DNA of 64,000 nucleotides, taken from assembly GCF_013347965.1 (NCBI RefSeq), contig NZ_CP048810.1, positions 6,013,501 through 6,077,500 on the forward strand, read 5' to 3'. This DNA comes from Pseudomonas bijieensis (GTDB lineage: Bacteria; Pseudomonadota; Gammaproteobacteria; Pseudomonadales; Pseudomonadaceae). Below the pieces are notes generated by a model. The model ran no database searches. It saw only the letters and a program-made list of their open reading frames with translations, and was not told the DNA's origin. The translations under genes and the position numbers were made by a program. This document shows positions 1 through 8,332 of this stretch, one piece after another; within the stretch, counting starts at the first letter, position 1, and the number at the start of each line of letters is the position of its first letter.

Positions 1-955
1 TTCTTTTCTTCGTATAAGACAACACCCTGGGGTGGTTCAGCCCTTTCAACGAGTAGTCGTTCTCGATCAGCAAGCCAGCAACGACCGCTTGGCACAGGGC
101 AGGGGTGTTGACGGTGATCAAGCTTTTGGCCTTGCACAATCGGCCGCTGAAGGACATGACCCCAGGGCCCTCTGGGGCGACCACATAGCCCATGCGCAAG
201 CCCGGAAAAATCGACTTGGCAAAGGAGCCCAGCAAGAACACCCGACTGCTGTCGATGGACTTCATGGACGCAATGGCATCACCTTCGTACCTGAAGTAGC
301 GGTAGGCCGTGTCTTCAAGGATGAAAAAGTTCTTTTCACTGGCCAAGGAAAGCATGGCGCTCCTGGCGTGGCAGGAAAGGCTGTCGGCGGTCGGATTGCT
401 GAAGTCTGGGACGGCATAGAGTGCTTTGGTTTTTTCCCCTCGGGATTCAAGGTTTTCAACGATCTTGCGCAGGGCGCTCGGATCGAGAAAAGTCGCCATG
501 GGGACGGGGACTATTTTTATGCCCAGCAGTTTTGCGATACCCGTGATCCCGGAAAACACCGGGTCAGGCACTAACAAAACACCGCCGCCTTCAAAGATGG
601 ACAGGAGCGTCAAGGTGCAGGCTTCCTGGAAACCCATGCACACCACAATGCTTTCAGGGTTGGAAACGGTTATCCCTTCATCCACCCGCAAATAGGTGGC
701 GATTATTTCATTGATGATTCCAGAGGTTTTTCCATATTGGCAAAGCAGCGTCGCCAGCGAATGCTCGGTGCCGGCAACGTGGTGTTTATATCGGGCCAGG
801 CCCCTGTCGATGAGCGAAGGGTCGCACTGCTTATCATCAGGGCGACCGGAGGCCAATGAAATGGCCGCTGGGTTTTCTTGGGCGATGGAGTTTAGAAGGT
901 GGATGACGTTCAGGATGGGGTCTTCGAATATCGTGTTTTCGAATGCGCTGGACAC
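1..955 (-). CDS. PLP-dependent class I/II aminotransferase, partial at the left edge
   Basis: The C-terminus lies outside the window; about 318 codons are visible. The fold-type I aminotransferase pattern is clear: PDFSNPT near residues 183-189, EDTAYRYF near 214-221, and the probable PLP lysine K247 in LLGSFAKSIFPGLRMGY, followed by R254. This resembles the MocR/kynurenine-aminotransferase-like group that transfers amino groups between amino acids and 2-oxo acids; the substrate cannot be told. The start chosen is GTG at 955, with GGAG just upstream; the nearby ATG at 969 is out of frame. It follows the cystathionine gamma-synthase-like gene but is separated from it by a terminator-like hairpin directly before its ribosome-binding site. 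Class is sure, role in the cluster is inference. Confidence 0.85.
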   Translation of the reverse strand, partial: MSSAFENTIFEDPILNVIHLLNSIAQENPAAISLASGRPDDKQCDPSLIDRGLARYKHHVAGTEHSLATLLCQYGKTSGIINEIIATYLRVDEGITVSNPESIVVCMGFQEACTLTLLSIFEGGGVLLVPDPVFSGITGIAKLLGIKIVPVPMATFLDPSALRKIVENLESRGEKTKALYAVPDFSNPTADSLSCHARSAMLSLASEKNFFILEDTAYRYFRYEGDAIASMKSIDSSRVFLLGSFAKSIFPGLRMGYVVAPEGPGVMSFSGRLCKAKSLITVNTPALCQAVVAGLLIENDYSLKGLNHPRVLSYTKKR

Positions 956-969
956 TTTCGTTTCTCCAT

Positions 970-1002
970 AAAAAAGCAACGAGCCATCGAAGGCCCGTTG
1001 CT
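970..1002 (-). terminator. Intrinsic terminator or attenuator directly upstream of the aminotransferase start
   Basis: Read on the minus strand, AGCAACGGGCC pairs with GGCTCGTTGCT around a TTCGAT loop, and six T follow. The T-run is immediately followed by the GGAG and GTG of the aminotransferase. The hairpin lies between two genes on the same strand, so it either ends the upstream operon or lowers read-through into the aminotransferase. Confidence 0.7.
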
Positions 1003-1017
1003 CATGATCAACACTCG

Positions 1018-2163
1018 CTAGGCCGGATCGACAGAGCTTTCTTGATCGATCTTGTGCTCCATGGCTTCGAATGCTTGCAGCAGGTCCTCCTTGAGGTCTT
1101 CCAGGTCCTCCAGGCCAAAGCACAATCGGACCAGGCCTTTCTCGATGCCCATGTCCGCTTTTTCCTGGTCCGTCATCGAGGCATGGCTGCCACTGAAGGG
1201 CTGGGCGACCATCGACGTCACGCAAGCCATTCCCGTGCCCGTGCCGAACCATTTGAGCGCGCTGGTGAATGTTTTGTAGAAGGGAACCAGATCGGGCCGA
1301 ATATCAACAAACACGATGCCGCCATAACCGGTTAATTGTTTGCCATCGATTCGTGGGTAATAGACATGCTCAATAAAAGGCAGCTCGCGCAGATAGTTGA
1401 GCATGCTTGCTGTGGTCTGGCTGTGTTTCTCCATGCGCAGGTTGAACGTCTGCATGCTTCTGCGCAGCAACCATGCGCTATTGGGGGTTAATATCGTGCC
1501 CGAATAAAAGCGACCCTCAAGGAGACGGTTATAGATCGTCTGATTGTTGACCAGAACCAGGCCGCCCATGACATCGCTGTGTCCAGAGAAGTATTTGGTT
1601 GCGCTGTACAGTGAGATGTCGGCGCCAAAGTTCAACGGTTTCTGGAAGATCGGCGTGGCCCAGGTGTTGTCAACGACCACCAGCGCCTGGGGGTTGTTTT
1701 GCTTGACGGCCCTGCTGACCCCATGAATATCAATGTCCTTCAGGAAAGGGTTGGTCGGTGTTTCGAAAATGACCATGTCGACGTTCGCCGGCAAGGCCTT
1801 CAGCCCCTCTTGTGTGGTGAGATCCAGAATCGTCAGGTGCGCGCCGATGCGGGCCGCATACCGCTGGAACAATTTATAAGAGCAGCCATAGATGTATTTG
1901 TTGATGACCAGCGAAGCACCCGGTTTCAACAGTTCCAACACCATGTAGATGGCGCTCATCCCGGTGCTGTAGGCCAGGGCATATTCGCTGCCCTCCAAGG
2001 ACGCGACAACCTGCTCCAGTTCAGTCACATTGGGATTGGCCTTCCTTGAGTAGAAGAAGGCCGAGTCAGCGCTGAAAGCGCTGCACTGATAAATGGGCGT
2101 TACCGAAGGACGGGCGTCCCGGTCATCCACCTTGATATGAAGTATTTCAGTCGACACTTTCAT
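1018..2163 (-). CDS. Cystathionine gamma-synthase/lyase-family PLP enzyme
   Basis: The 381-residue protein is a full-length member of the Cys/Met-metabolism PLP family (cystathionine gamma-synthase, cystathionine lyases, methionine gamma-lyase). Visible features are YSRKANPN near 38-45, ETPTNP 134-139, VDNTWATP 164-171 and the PLP lysine K190 in SATKYFSGHSDVMGG. The family carries out beta/gamma elimination or gamma-replacement on sulfur and O-acyl amino acids. Which reaction applies here cannot be read off. Its ATG overlaps the TGA of the radical SAM gene (ATGA), so the two are probably translationally coupled. Pairing with a radical SAM enzyme rather than methionine genes argues for a specialised pathway instead of housekeeping methionine synthesis (inference). 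Confidence 0.88.
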   Translation of the reverse strand: MKVSTEILHIKVDDRDARPSVTPIYQCSAFSADSAFFYSRKANPNVTELEQVVASLEGSEYALAYSTGMSAIYMVLELLKPGASLVINKYIYGCSYKLFQRYAARIGAHLTILDLTTQEGLKALPANVDMVIFETPTNPFLKDIDIHGVSRAVKQNNPQALVVVDNTWATPIFQKPLNFGADISLYSATKYFSGHSDVMGGLVLVNNQTIYNRLLEGRFYSGTILTPNSAWLLRRSMQTFNLRMEKHSQTTASMLNYLRELPFIEHVYYPRIDGKQLTGYGGIVFVDIRPDLVPFYKTFTSALKWFGTGTGMACVTSMVAQPFSGSHASMTDQEKADMGIEKGLVRLCFGLEDLEDLKEDLLQAFEAMEHKIDQESSVDPA

Positions 2164-3644
2164 GCTTGGCTGACCAGTTTGATGACTTGTTCATACATGT
2201 TTTGCTTGCCCTCATAACCAATGGTCGGGGTAATGTCATTTTGCGAAATACCAATTTCTTCAATCGACTCTGTCGGGAAGTGAGCCCTGTCGAATACTTC
2301 ATGAAGATTCGAATTCACCCCTTTGGGTAGCCAGACCTCAGGACCGGTTTCATCGATGCGAGCCTTGGCAATAATGAATCGATAGCTTTCATGCGGCCGC
2401 AGCGTCAGTGATTTCCAATCGCTGTTGTGCCCGTCCGTATAATTACGCCGCAGGTAGACGGTCTGTTCGAAATCTTCGGTATTGAGCACTTGGGCGTGCA
2501 GCGACACGATATCCCCATGCCACTCGAACTTTCGCTTCTCGTGAGCGCTCAGTTCATCCTCTGGCAGCTCGACAGTGATGTTGGCTTGGTGTTCGCCCAG
2601 TAATTTGAAATGCGCATCGTGCCCGCATTGAGAGCAGCAACCCTTGCTGTCCAGCCCGATGATTTCAGCGTTCAAACCGTAGCGGGTGACGAGCAGGGCG
2701 TTACAGTTGTTGCAGCTGGTATTGGTGCCCTCGACATCATTCACGTTGCCCAGATAGACATGCTCGACGCCCATGCTGCGAGCCACCTCCCGTGCCTTGA
2801 GCAGCCTGTCCACGGGGGTACGGATGCTGTTGCTCATTTTGTAGTCGGGGTGGAACCTGACGAAGTGCAGCGGTACATTCGGGCCCAGTTCATCGAGTAC
2901 CCACTGGCTGATTTTCCTGGCCGTTTCCTCGTCATCGCTGATGTCGGTCACCATCAAGGTACTGACCTCAACGTATTTGCCAGCGTCATAGACTTTCTTG
3001 ATACCGGCCAGGACTGGCTCTACCCAGCCGGTTGTGACCTTGCGGTAGTACTCCGGGGAAATGGATTTCAGCGAAATCGAAAAAATATCGATGACCGGCA
3101 ATAACTCATCAATGGCTTCTTCACTGATAAAAAACGCCGATTTATACAGGTTGATCAGGCCCGCTTCCTTGGCCAGCTTCGCCGTGTCGAGGATGAATTC
3201 ATGCCAGACAACGGGATCGTTATACGTCCAGGAAATGACACGTATTCCGTGCTTGAGTGCGGTTTCCACAACCTGCTCAGGGGTGTAGTAGTAAACATCC
3301 TTGTCGGTTACATACTTGGCTTGTGAGGTTTTCCAGTTGTGGCAGTAGCCGCAGTTGAGCATGCAACCGATATTGCCCAGGGACAGGATCCGCTCCCCAG
3401 GAGCGAAGTGGAAAACGGCTTCGGTTTCAATCGTTTCTTCTGTGCTGTGAACGCCTTTGCCGTAGTTCAATGTAACGAGTCTGCCGCCTCGGTTTCCGCG
3501 CACTTTGCAAAAACCTACCTTGCCTTCCTGTATGACACAGTTTCGTGGGGAAAGATGACACTTGACGGCGCCCCCTGGAAGGATTTCTTCCAGTTTTGCC
3601 GGGCTGCTTTCCAAGGTCCAGTTTTTATTTTTTGTAGTGTCCAT
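2160..3644 (-). CDS. AmrS-like radical SAM enzyme with C-terminal extension
   Basis: The protein has 494 residues. The radical SAM cluster motif CX3CX2C is C94, C98 and C101 in GCMLNCGYCHNW. The N-terminal CHLSPRNC...GFCKVRGN stretch (C29, C36, C46) and a later cysteine cluster (C311, C314, C336, C337, C340) are typical of the AmmeMemoRadiSam/pyruvate-formate-lyase-activase-like family, whose members are usually about 340-360 residues. Here about 145 residues follow (351-494), with no cysteines and a beta-rich look; I do not recognise them. A strong GAGGAG precedes the ATG by six bases. The AMMECR1 and Memo partners are absent nearby. It is coupled to the downstream PLP enzyme by an ATGA overlap, suggesting consecutive steps. 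The substrate is unknown. Confidence 0.88.
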   Translation of the reverse strand: MDTTKNKNWTLESSPAKLEEILPGGAVKCHLSPRNCVIQEGKVGFCKVRGNRGGRLVTLNYGKGVHSTEETIETEAVFHFAPGERILSLGNIGCMLNCGYCHNWKTSQAKYVTDKDVYYYTPEQVVETALKHGIRVISWTYNDPVVWHEFILDTAKLAKEAGLINLYKSAFFISEEAIDELLPVIDIFSISLKSISPEYYRKVTTGWVEPVLAGIKKVYDAGKYVEVSTLMVTDISDDEETARKISQWVLDELGPNVPLHFVRFHPDYKMSNSIRTPVDRLLKAREVARSMGVEHVYLGNVNDVEGTNTSCNNCNALLVTRYGLNAEIIGLDSKGCCSQCGHDAHFKLLGEHQANITVELPEDELSAHEKRKFEWHGDIVSLHAQVLNTEDFEQTVYLRRNYTDGHNSDWKSLTLRPHESYRFIIAKARIDETGPEVWLPKGVNSNLHEVFDRAHFPTESIEEIGISQNDITPTIGYEGKQNMYEQVIKLVSQA

Positions 3645-3744
3645 CTCTCACTCCTCATCACGGAAGTTGCTATCGATATCATCGGTTAAAAAAGTCGAGG
3701 CGAAATAATCCAGCCGCCATGGACGGCAGTTATCTTCATAGGTA

Positions 3745-4458
3745 TTAGTAAGCGGACGAAGCGCGAATCAATCCATGATTCTTGAGTGAAAAGCGCTTGG
3801 CATTCATATTCATGAAGGGTTGAATAAGCGGGCCGATCACTAACAGAAATGCAATCGTTCCCACGCCGAAGGGACCGCCTAACAGCCAACCACTGGAAAA
3901 GATGCCAATTTCAATGATCATTTTGGCTTTGGTGAAGGACCAGCCCCATTTGGAGACCATGGTCAGTACCACGAGATCCATGATTCTGATGCCAATACCG
4001 CTCATGATGATCAATGCGGAAGAGTAGGCGCACAAGATCAGTCCCGTCGCCAATAACGTGTACTCATTCATTCTGGCGATCAAATACTCTCCGAGTCCCA
4101 ACCCTGTCCAGAGGTCAATCAACAGGCCTGTCAGCGTAGTTGTAACGAAGGGACTTATCGGCGGGTATTTTTTGTTCCAGAGCATCCACCATGTCAGGAA
4201 GAAGAGGGATACGATCGCCGAGCAGATGCCCATGCCAAGCATAAGTATTTTATCGATCGAGATGATCAGGACGTCCAATGGGTCGGTACCCAGTTGACTG
4301 ATGATGAAACATTTGGCACCCAGCGAAAAGAAACAGACACCCGTCAGGTACATCAGGACCTGATCCTTCTTGAAGCTGCGAAGACTTAGGACTTGCGTGC
4401 CAATGTAATGGGCGAAAGAGTATGACTTTTTTCCACACTTTATTTTTTCATCTTCCAT
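3745..4458 (-). CDS. YczE/YitT-like integral membrane protein
   Basis: The 237-residue protein is mostly hydrophobic, with about six membrane segments after a basic N-terminal tail of about 30 residues. Motifs such as SLGAKCFIISQLGTDPLDV and GPFGVGTIAFLLVIGPLIQP near the C-terminus resemble the YczE family of inner-membrane proteins. The function of the family is poorly defined; members sit beside secondary-metabolite genes in some bacteria. The gene is first in the minus-strand set with the radical SAM enzyme (100 bases apart) and diverges from the Lrp regulator. A transport or self-protection role is an inference from context. The ribosome-binding site is weak, so the start is not certain. 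Confidence 0.75.
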   Translation of the reverse strand: MEDEKIKCGKKSYSFAHYIGTQVLSLRSFKKDQVLMYLTGVCFFSLGAKCFIISQLGTDPLDVLIISIDKILMLGMGICSAIVSLFFLTWWMLWNKKYPPISPFVTTTLTGLLIDLWTGLGLGEYLIARMNEYTLLATGLILCAYSSALIIMSGIGIRIMDLVVLTMVSKWGWSFTKAKMIIEIGIFSSGWLLGGPFGVGTIAFLLVIGPLIQPFMNMNAKRFSLKNHGLIRASSAY

Positions 4459-4655
4459 GCGAACACCATCCCTGGAGAGAACATTTTATTATGAGTGCGT
4501 CACGCTAAAGAGCAGGGCTATTGATTGCCCGGTTCTTTTCAGGTTTTTCAGGCTGGAAATAGACTAGCGCCATGCTTTATTTTGGTGCATGCTTTTTTTA
4601 ATGAAAAACGCGGGCTTTTCATTAAATTTTATACTTTTAACCGGGGAAAACGCAC
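4459..4655. promoter_or_regulatory. Divergent control region between the yczE-like gene and the Lrp-type regulator
   Basis: These 197 bases are visibly AT-rich beside their neighbours, with T-runs and A-runs near 4585-4640. They must hold the promoters for both directions and are the natural place for autoregulatory Lrp-type binding. I cannot assign single boxes with confidence. Confidence 0.45.
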
Positions 4656-5087
4656 ATGGATCGTATAGACGTCAAAATCCTGGGTAAGGTACAGGACTGT
4701 GGTCGCATTTCCATCACAGAGCTTTCCAAGCACGCGGGTCTTTCTATTCCTGCCACCAATGACAGGTTGCGCAAACTGGAAGACTCAGGGGTCATCAAGG
4801 GCTATTGCGCTCAGTTAGATCCAACCAAGCTGGGGTATGGCATATCGGCTGTTGTCGGCATCACCACCCTCAAGCCGGCGAAAGCCAAATTGATCGCGAC
4901 ACTCACCGACATACCCGAAGTCGTCGAGTGCCTGCACATCACGGGAAACGATTCCTATCTGATCCGGATCTACGCCCGATCCATGGCTGAGATCGAGGAC
5001 ATCATTGCGAAAATCAATGCGTACGGAGAGACGCGTACCAGCATTGTCCTGTCCATTCCTATCGAGAGAAGAAAGCTCGCCCCGTGA
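4656..5087 (+). CDS. Lrp/AsnC-family transcriptional regulator
   Basis: The 143-residue protein has the family's usual length and layout. An N-terminal helix-turn-helix (MDRIDVKILGKV..., with ITELSKHAGLSIPATNDRLRKLEDSGVIKGY at about 19-49) is followed by a RAM ligand-binding domain from about residue 65 (VVGITTLKPAK... to ...LSIPIERRKLAP). Such regulators bind amino acids or related small molecules and often control adjacent transport or metabolic genes. GGGGA precedes the ATG by eight bases. It is divergent from the yczE-like gene and convergent with the MFS exporter, so it probably controls one or both minus-strand sets (inference). Confidence 0.9.
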   Translation: MDRIDVKILGKVQDCGRISITELSKHAGLSIPATNDRLRKLEDSGVIKGYCAQLDPTKLGYGISAVVGITTLKPAKAKLIATLTDIPEVVECLHITGNDSYLIRIYARSMAEIEDIIAKINAYGETRTSIVLSIPIERRKLAP

Positions 5088-5099
5088 GTCGGGGCGCCT

Positions 5100-5152
5100 G
5101 TCCGGCAGGGTTGGGGAGTGGTCGATCGACAAGGTCGCTCCCCGGCCATGGC
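5100..5152. repeat. Dispersed hairpin element, copy 1
   Basis: This 53-base stretch, which contains GGCAGGGTTGGGGAGTGGTC, closely matches positions 10112-10165. Its core can fold through GGGGAG and CTCCCC. It fills the gap between the convergent lrp-like and MFS genes, where it may also act as a two-way transcription stop; there is no T-run. Confidence 0.6.
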
Positions 5153-6345
5153 TAATTCCGGGACGGATGGGCAAGCCTATGCGGCCAGCGAGACATCCAT
5201 ACGAGTAAGAGCATCATGGCGGCGGGGCAGAGAGTGACCGTCAACAAACCGATGTGCAAATTCGAATGCGCTGAAACAATCCCCACGAGCCATGGAATCA
5301 GACTGCACCCGGCATTACCCGCAGCAGTCAGCACAGAGAACATGGTTGCGCCACCTTGAGGGTAGGCATCTGCCGAAATGGCGAGCATCGTTGGCCACAG
5401 GCAACTCCCTGAGAAGCCTGCGGCGATGGCGGCGGTTAGCGCGATTGCGGGGTTGGGGGCAAAACTGATCACGAAAAACAGGACGACGGTAACGGCACAG
5501 CAGCCCAGCATCAGTGAAACGGCGGGTATTCGCTCGTGCAGCAAGGCGGCGGCCATGCGCCCGAGGGCCATGCCCACTGAAAAACCGGCAAGCGCAAAGC
5601 CACCCACTTCTTTCGAATAGCCCAGCCCTTGTTCAGCAAAGGCGGGTAGCCATTGGGACAGACCCGTTTCCGTAGCCCCACCCAGGAAGATCGCGATCAT
5701 GCAGGCAATGAAATAGGGCTGCCTGATAAGCGTGGGCATGGATTCACGCTGCACGTGCTCCTGTATCAGGGGCGGCAAGGTTAATCGCATGAACAATAGA
5801 AAGGTTGCAAGCGGGGCAATGATCAAGCCCAGGGCAACCATGCGCCAGGAAATATCCCACTTCAACGCAATGCTTGCGATCAGCACGGCACTTACCGCGC
5901 CGATGCAGAAATACGAATGCAGCCAGTTCATGGCGGCACTCCGGCGTTCGGGTTGTAGGGCTGCGACAATGGGGCTGAGGATCATATCCAGCACACCCGC
6001 ACCGAAACCCATGATGGCAACGGCCAGTAGCAGGAAGGCATAGGAGGGGGCGAAAGCCATAAGGCCCAGGCCTGCTGCAGTGGTCATCAGTCCAGAGAGA
6101 ATGATCAGCTTGGCGTTCCCTCTGTCTGCCAATGGCCCGGTGATCAAAATGGCGATTATGAAACTGAGAAACATGACTGCGGGAATTCGTCCCAGTTGCT
6201 CCGTTGTCAGCCCTGACGAGGGGCCGAAGGCATCACTGAACGTGGTCAGATAAACCGGCAGAAAATTGAGTGCCATGGCCAGACACATCATGGCGGCATA
6301 ACAAGCGTAGAGCGCGTGGCGACTAGGGGTGAGCGCAGACAGCAT
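5152..6345 (-). CDS. MFS transporter, probable exporter of the cluster product
   Basis: The 397-residue protein has about twelve membrane segments. It carries the typical MFS loop after helix 2 (TGPLADRGNAK) and its counterpart in the second half (VGMALGRMAAALLHER). The layout suits a small-molecule proton-driven transporter. The start is ATG at 6345: the DUF1349-like gene ends at 6366, so longer versions would overlap it. It is last in a tight minus-strand set that begins with the alcohol dehydrogenase. Because it is grouped with biosynthetic-type enzymes, export of a product is more likely than uptake, but direction is not visible in sequence. Confidence 0.85.
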   Translation of the reverse strand: MLSALTPSRHALYACYAAMMCLAMALNFLPVYLTTFSDAFGPSSGLTTEQLGRIPAVMFLSFIIAILITGPLADRGNAKLIILSGLMTTAAGLGLMAFAPSYAFLLLAVAIMGFGAGVLDMILSPIVAALQPERRSAAMNWLHSYFCIGAVSAVLIASIALKWDISWRMVALGLIIAPLATFLLFMRLTLPPLIQEHVQRESMPTLIRQPYFIACMIAIFLGGATETGLSQWLPAFAEQGLGYSKEVGGFALAGFSVGMALGRMAAALLHERIPAVSLMLGCCAVTVVLFFVISFAPNPAIALTAAIAAGFSGSCLWPTMLAISADAYPQGGATMFSVLTAAGNAGCSLIPWLVGIVSAHSNLHIGLLTVTLCPAAMMLLLVWMSRWPHRLAHPSRN

Positions 6346-6365
6346 CAGGTATAGAACTCTTGAGA

Positions 6366-6968
6366 TTAGAAACGTGGAGCGCCGTGCTCTTTCCAACAGC
6401 CTTCAGTCCATTCAATCTCTGAGAAATGTGCTGCGAAAGATGAATCGCCTGGGCTACTGGCAAAGAAACCGAATTGGACAAGTTCTTCTGCATGAAACAA
6501 GTGGAACATCCGCATCATGCAGAACTGTTTCCCGTCAACGGAGTTTTCAAGGAGGAAGTCACTGCCTCTTCGGCTCAGTCGGTAATACATGGTCTGGGTG
6601 ACACGATCGAAGTCAGCCATGGACCAGTCCGAAAAACCATTGTTGGTCACGACAGAGAACAGTTGTTGAAAACCGTTTTTCTGATACTCGATGCCGCTTT
6701 TCATCCAGTTGTCTTTATCTTGATAGATAAGAAGGCCGCATTGGTCAAAGTAGGTATCTGAGGAAAAGGATACCTTGGCTTTCAATGTCCAGTAGCGTTC
6801 CTGGCTTGCAACCACGATGGCCGGTGCATTGTCATACTCCAGGCCATAGTAAGTGCCTCGCCAGAAGTCAGTGTCGGGCGAAGTGTGGATAATTATTTCC
6901 CGATCGCTGATGGTCGATCGCTCGGGTACGTTAATCCAGGTCCAGTCTGAAATGTTCAGTGTTTTCAT
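6366..6968 (-). CDS. DUF1349-like concanavalin-fold protein
   Basis: The 200-residue protein resembles the DUF1349 family (concanavalin A-like beta sandwich), with segments such as DFWRGTYYGLEYDNAPA, FDQCGLLIYQDKDNWMKSGIEY and VQFGFFASSPGDSSFAAHFSEIEW. There is no signal peptide or membrane segment, so it is probably cytosolic. The family has no firmly established activity. The start is ATG at 6968, two bases after a gap from the HAD gene's TAA (6974-6976). Its position inside a tight operon with a reductase, phosphatase and dehydrogenase suggests binding or isomerising a sugar-like intermediate, which is speculation. Confidence 0.75.
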   Translation of the reverse strand: MKTLNISDWTWINVPERSTISDREIIIHTSPDTDFWRGTYYGLEYDNAPAIVVASQERYWTLKAKVSFSSDTYFDQCGLLIYQDKDNWMKSGIEYQKNGFQQLFSVVTNNGFSDWSMADFDRVTQTMYYRLSRRGSDFLLENSVDGKQFCMMRMFHLFHAEELVQFGFFASSPGDSSFAAHFSEIEWTEGCWKEHGAPRF

Positions 6969-6973
6969 ATTTT

Positions 6974-7627
6974 TTATCGCCCGGAAAACCAATGGCTTAT
7001 TTCACTGTGCTGGTGCACGCATAAATCCGCCGCACTCAGGTTCTGCCGCCCAGAGTTGGGGTTGAGCAAGCCGATACAAAACATGGTGGCGGCCTTTGCC
7101 GCCGCCACGCCATGGGCGGAGTCTTCAATCACCACACAGGAAGAGGGCGCAATACCCAAGCGCTTGGCGGCCATGAGAAAAATCTCGGGGGCTGGCTTGC
7201 TGTGCTTAACCTCATTGCCACAAACGACTTCATTGAAAAAAGTTCGTAGCCCGGCGTTACGCAAAATCAGTTCAACGAGTTCTCGAGGTGAAGAGGAGGC
7301 GACTGCACAGGGTATTCCTGCTTTCTTTAATGCATCGAGAAGTTCTGTCACCCCTGGCATGGGAGGCAAGGGGGTTGAATGTAACACCTCCATTAACTGC
7401 CGATGATGCTCCGTCATAAGGCAGTCCAGGGAATCCGCAAGCCCGTATTCGGTTTTGATGGTACTCCACATATGACGCTGCGTAGTGCCTACAAAACGTG
7501 ACAGTTCTGCCTCATCGAGCACTACGCCATGACGCGAATAAGCGTCTCTTTCCTGTTTCATATAGACGGGCTCACTGTCAACCAGAACGCCATCCATATC
7601 AAAAATGAAGCCTTGAATAGCCCGCAT
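6974..7627 (-). CDS. HAD-superfamily phosphatase/phosphomutase
   Basis: The 217-residue protein carries all HAD motifs: FDMDGVLVDS (nucleophile D10, acid D12), the VASSSP motif II, SKPAPEIF with the lysine, and VVIEDSAHGVAAA with the Mg-binding acidic residues. A helical cap lies between motifs I and II, as in the beta-phosphoglucomutase/phosphatase subfamily. It removes or moves phosphate on a small metabolite. The ATG at 7627 overlaps the stop of the RibD-like gene (TGATG), so they are probably co-translated. With the neighbouring reductase it mirrors two successive steps of riboflavin synthesis. Confidence 0.87.
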   Translation of the reverse strand: MRAIQGFIFDMDGVLVDSEPVYMKQERDAYSRHGVVLDEAELSRFVGTTQRHMWSTIKTEYGLADSLDCLMTEHHRQLMEVLHSTPLPPMPGVTELLDALKKAGIPCAVASSSPRELVELILRNAGLRTFFNEVVCGNEVKHSKPAPEIFLMAAKRLGIAPSSCVVIEDSAHGVAAAKAATMFCIGLLNPNSGRQNLSAADLCVHQHSEISHWFSGR

Positions 7628-8301
7628 CAATGTGCGCTCTGCTGTTTAGGGGCGCGCTTGAAATGCAGAAAGTTATAGTTCGAGCGTGCTTCAAATTCAT
7701 GCAGCTTGAATGATTTGGTCATTTCAATATCTTGAAAGCCTTCGCCATCTATTAGCGTAGTGGTGTCCGCTCCACCAATAATGATGGGGAGTTGCATGAG
7801 CATGATTTCGTCGACCAAGTCGAGGTTGAATACCTGCCAATTCAGTTGGCCGCCACCCTCGACCATGATGTGATTTATTCCGCGGGCTTCCAGCATCGGG
7901 AAAAGCTGTTTGAAATCGACGCGTGCGCTGCCCGCAAAAAGTACCTCTTTACCATGGGCGCGGATTTGCTCGATCATCTCGTGGTCACGAGCCTGTTCTG
8001 TGGTCGCGATGATCGTTCGCTCGGGAGAACTTAGAATTTTTGCCGACGCTGGAAAGTTCAGCGATGTCGTCGGAATGATGCGAACCGGGTTGCGACCACT
8101 CCCGTAGCGATTGGTCAATTGGGGATCGTCGGTGATAATCGTGTTGCGCCCGACCATGATCGCATCGACTTCCCCACGGAATTTGTGAATAAAACGCATG
8201 TCCTCATCGTCGAAGTGCTGGAAAAGCGGTTTGCTCGATGCTTCATTGCCGAGCGTCAGTTTGCCGTCAATGGAGATCTGACTAAATACAGTAACTTTCA
8301 T
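7627..8301 (-). CDS. RibD C-terminal (dihydrofolate-reductase-like) reductase
   Basis: The 224-residue protein is a stand-alone RibD C-terminal domain. Typical segments are MKVTVFSQISIDGKLTLG at the start, VDAIMVGRNTIITDDPQLTNR in the middle, and HIMVEGGGQLNWQVF...DEIMLMQLPIIIGG near the C-terminus. In riboflavin synthesis this NADPH-dependent domain reduces a ribosylamino-pyrimidine to a ribityl form. Here the usual N-terminal deaminase domain is missing and no other rib genes are near, so a different substrate is likely. It sits between the alcohol dehydrogenase and the HAD phosphatase and overlaps the latter. Confidence 0.85.
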   Translation of the reverse strand: MKVTVFSQISIDGKLTLGNEASSKPLFQHFDDEDMRFIHKFRGEVDAIMVGRNTIITDDPQLTNRYGSGRNPVRIIPTTSLNFPASAKILSSPERTIIATTEQARDHEMIEQIRAHGKEVLFAGSARVDFKQLFPMLEARGINHIMVEGGGQLNWQVFNLDLVDEIMLMQLPIIIGGADTTTLIDGEGFQDIEMTKSFKLHEFEARSNYNFLHFKRAPKQQSAH

Positions 8302-8332
8302 AAGGCGAGTCCACTTGGAGTACTTGTGAGTT

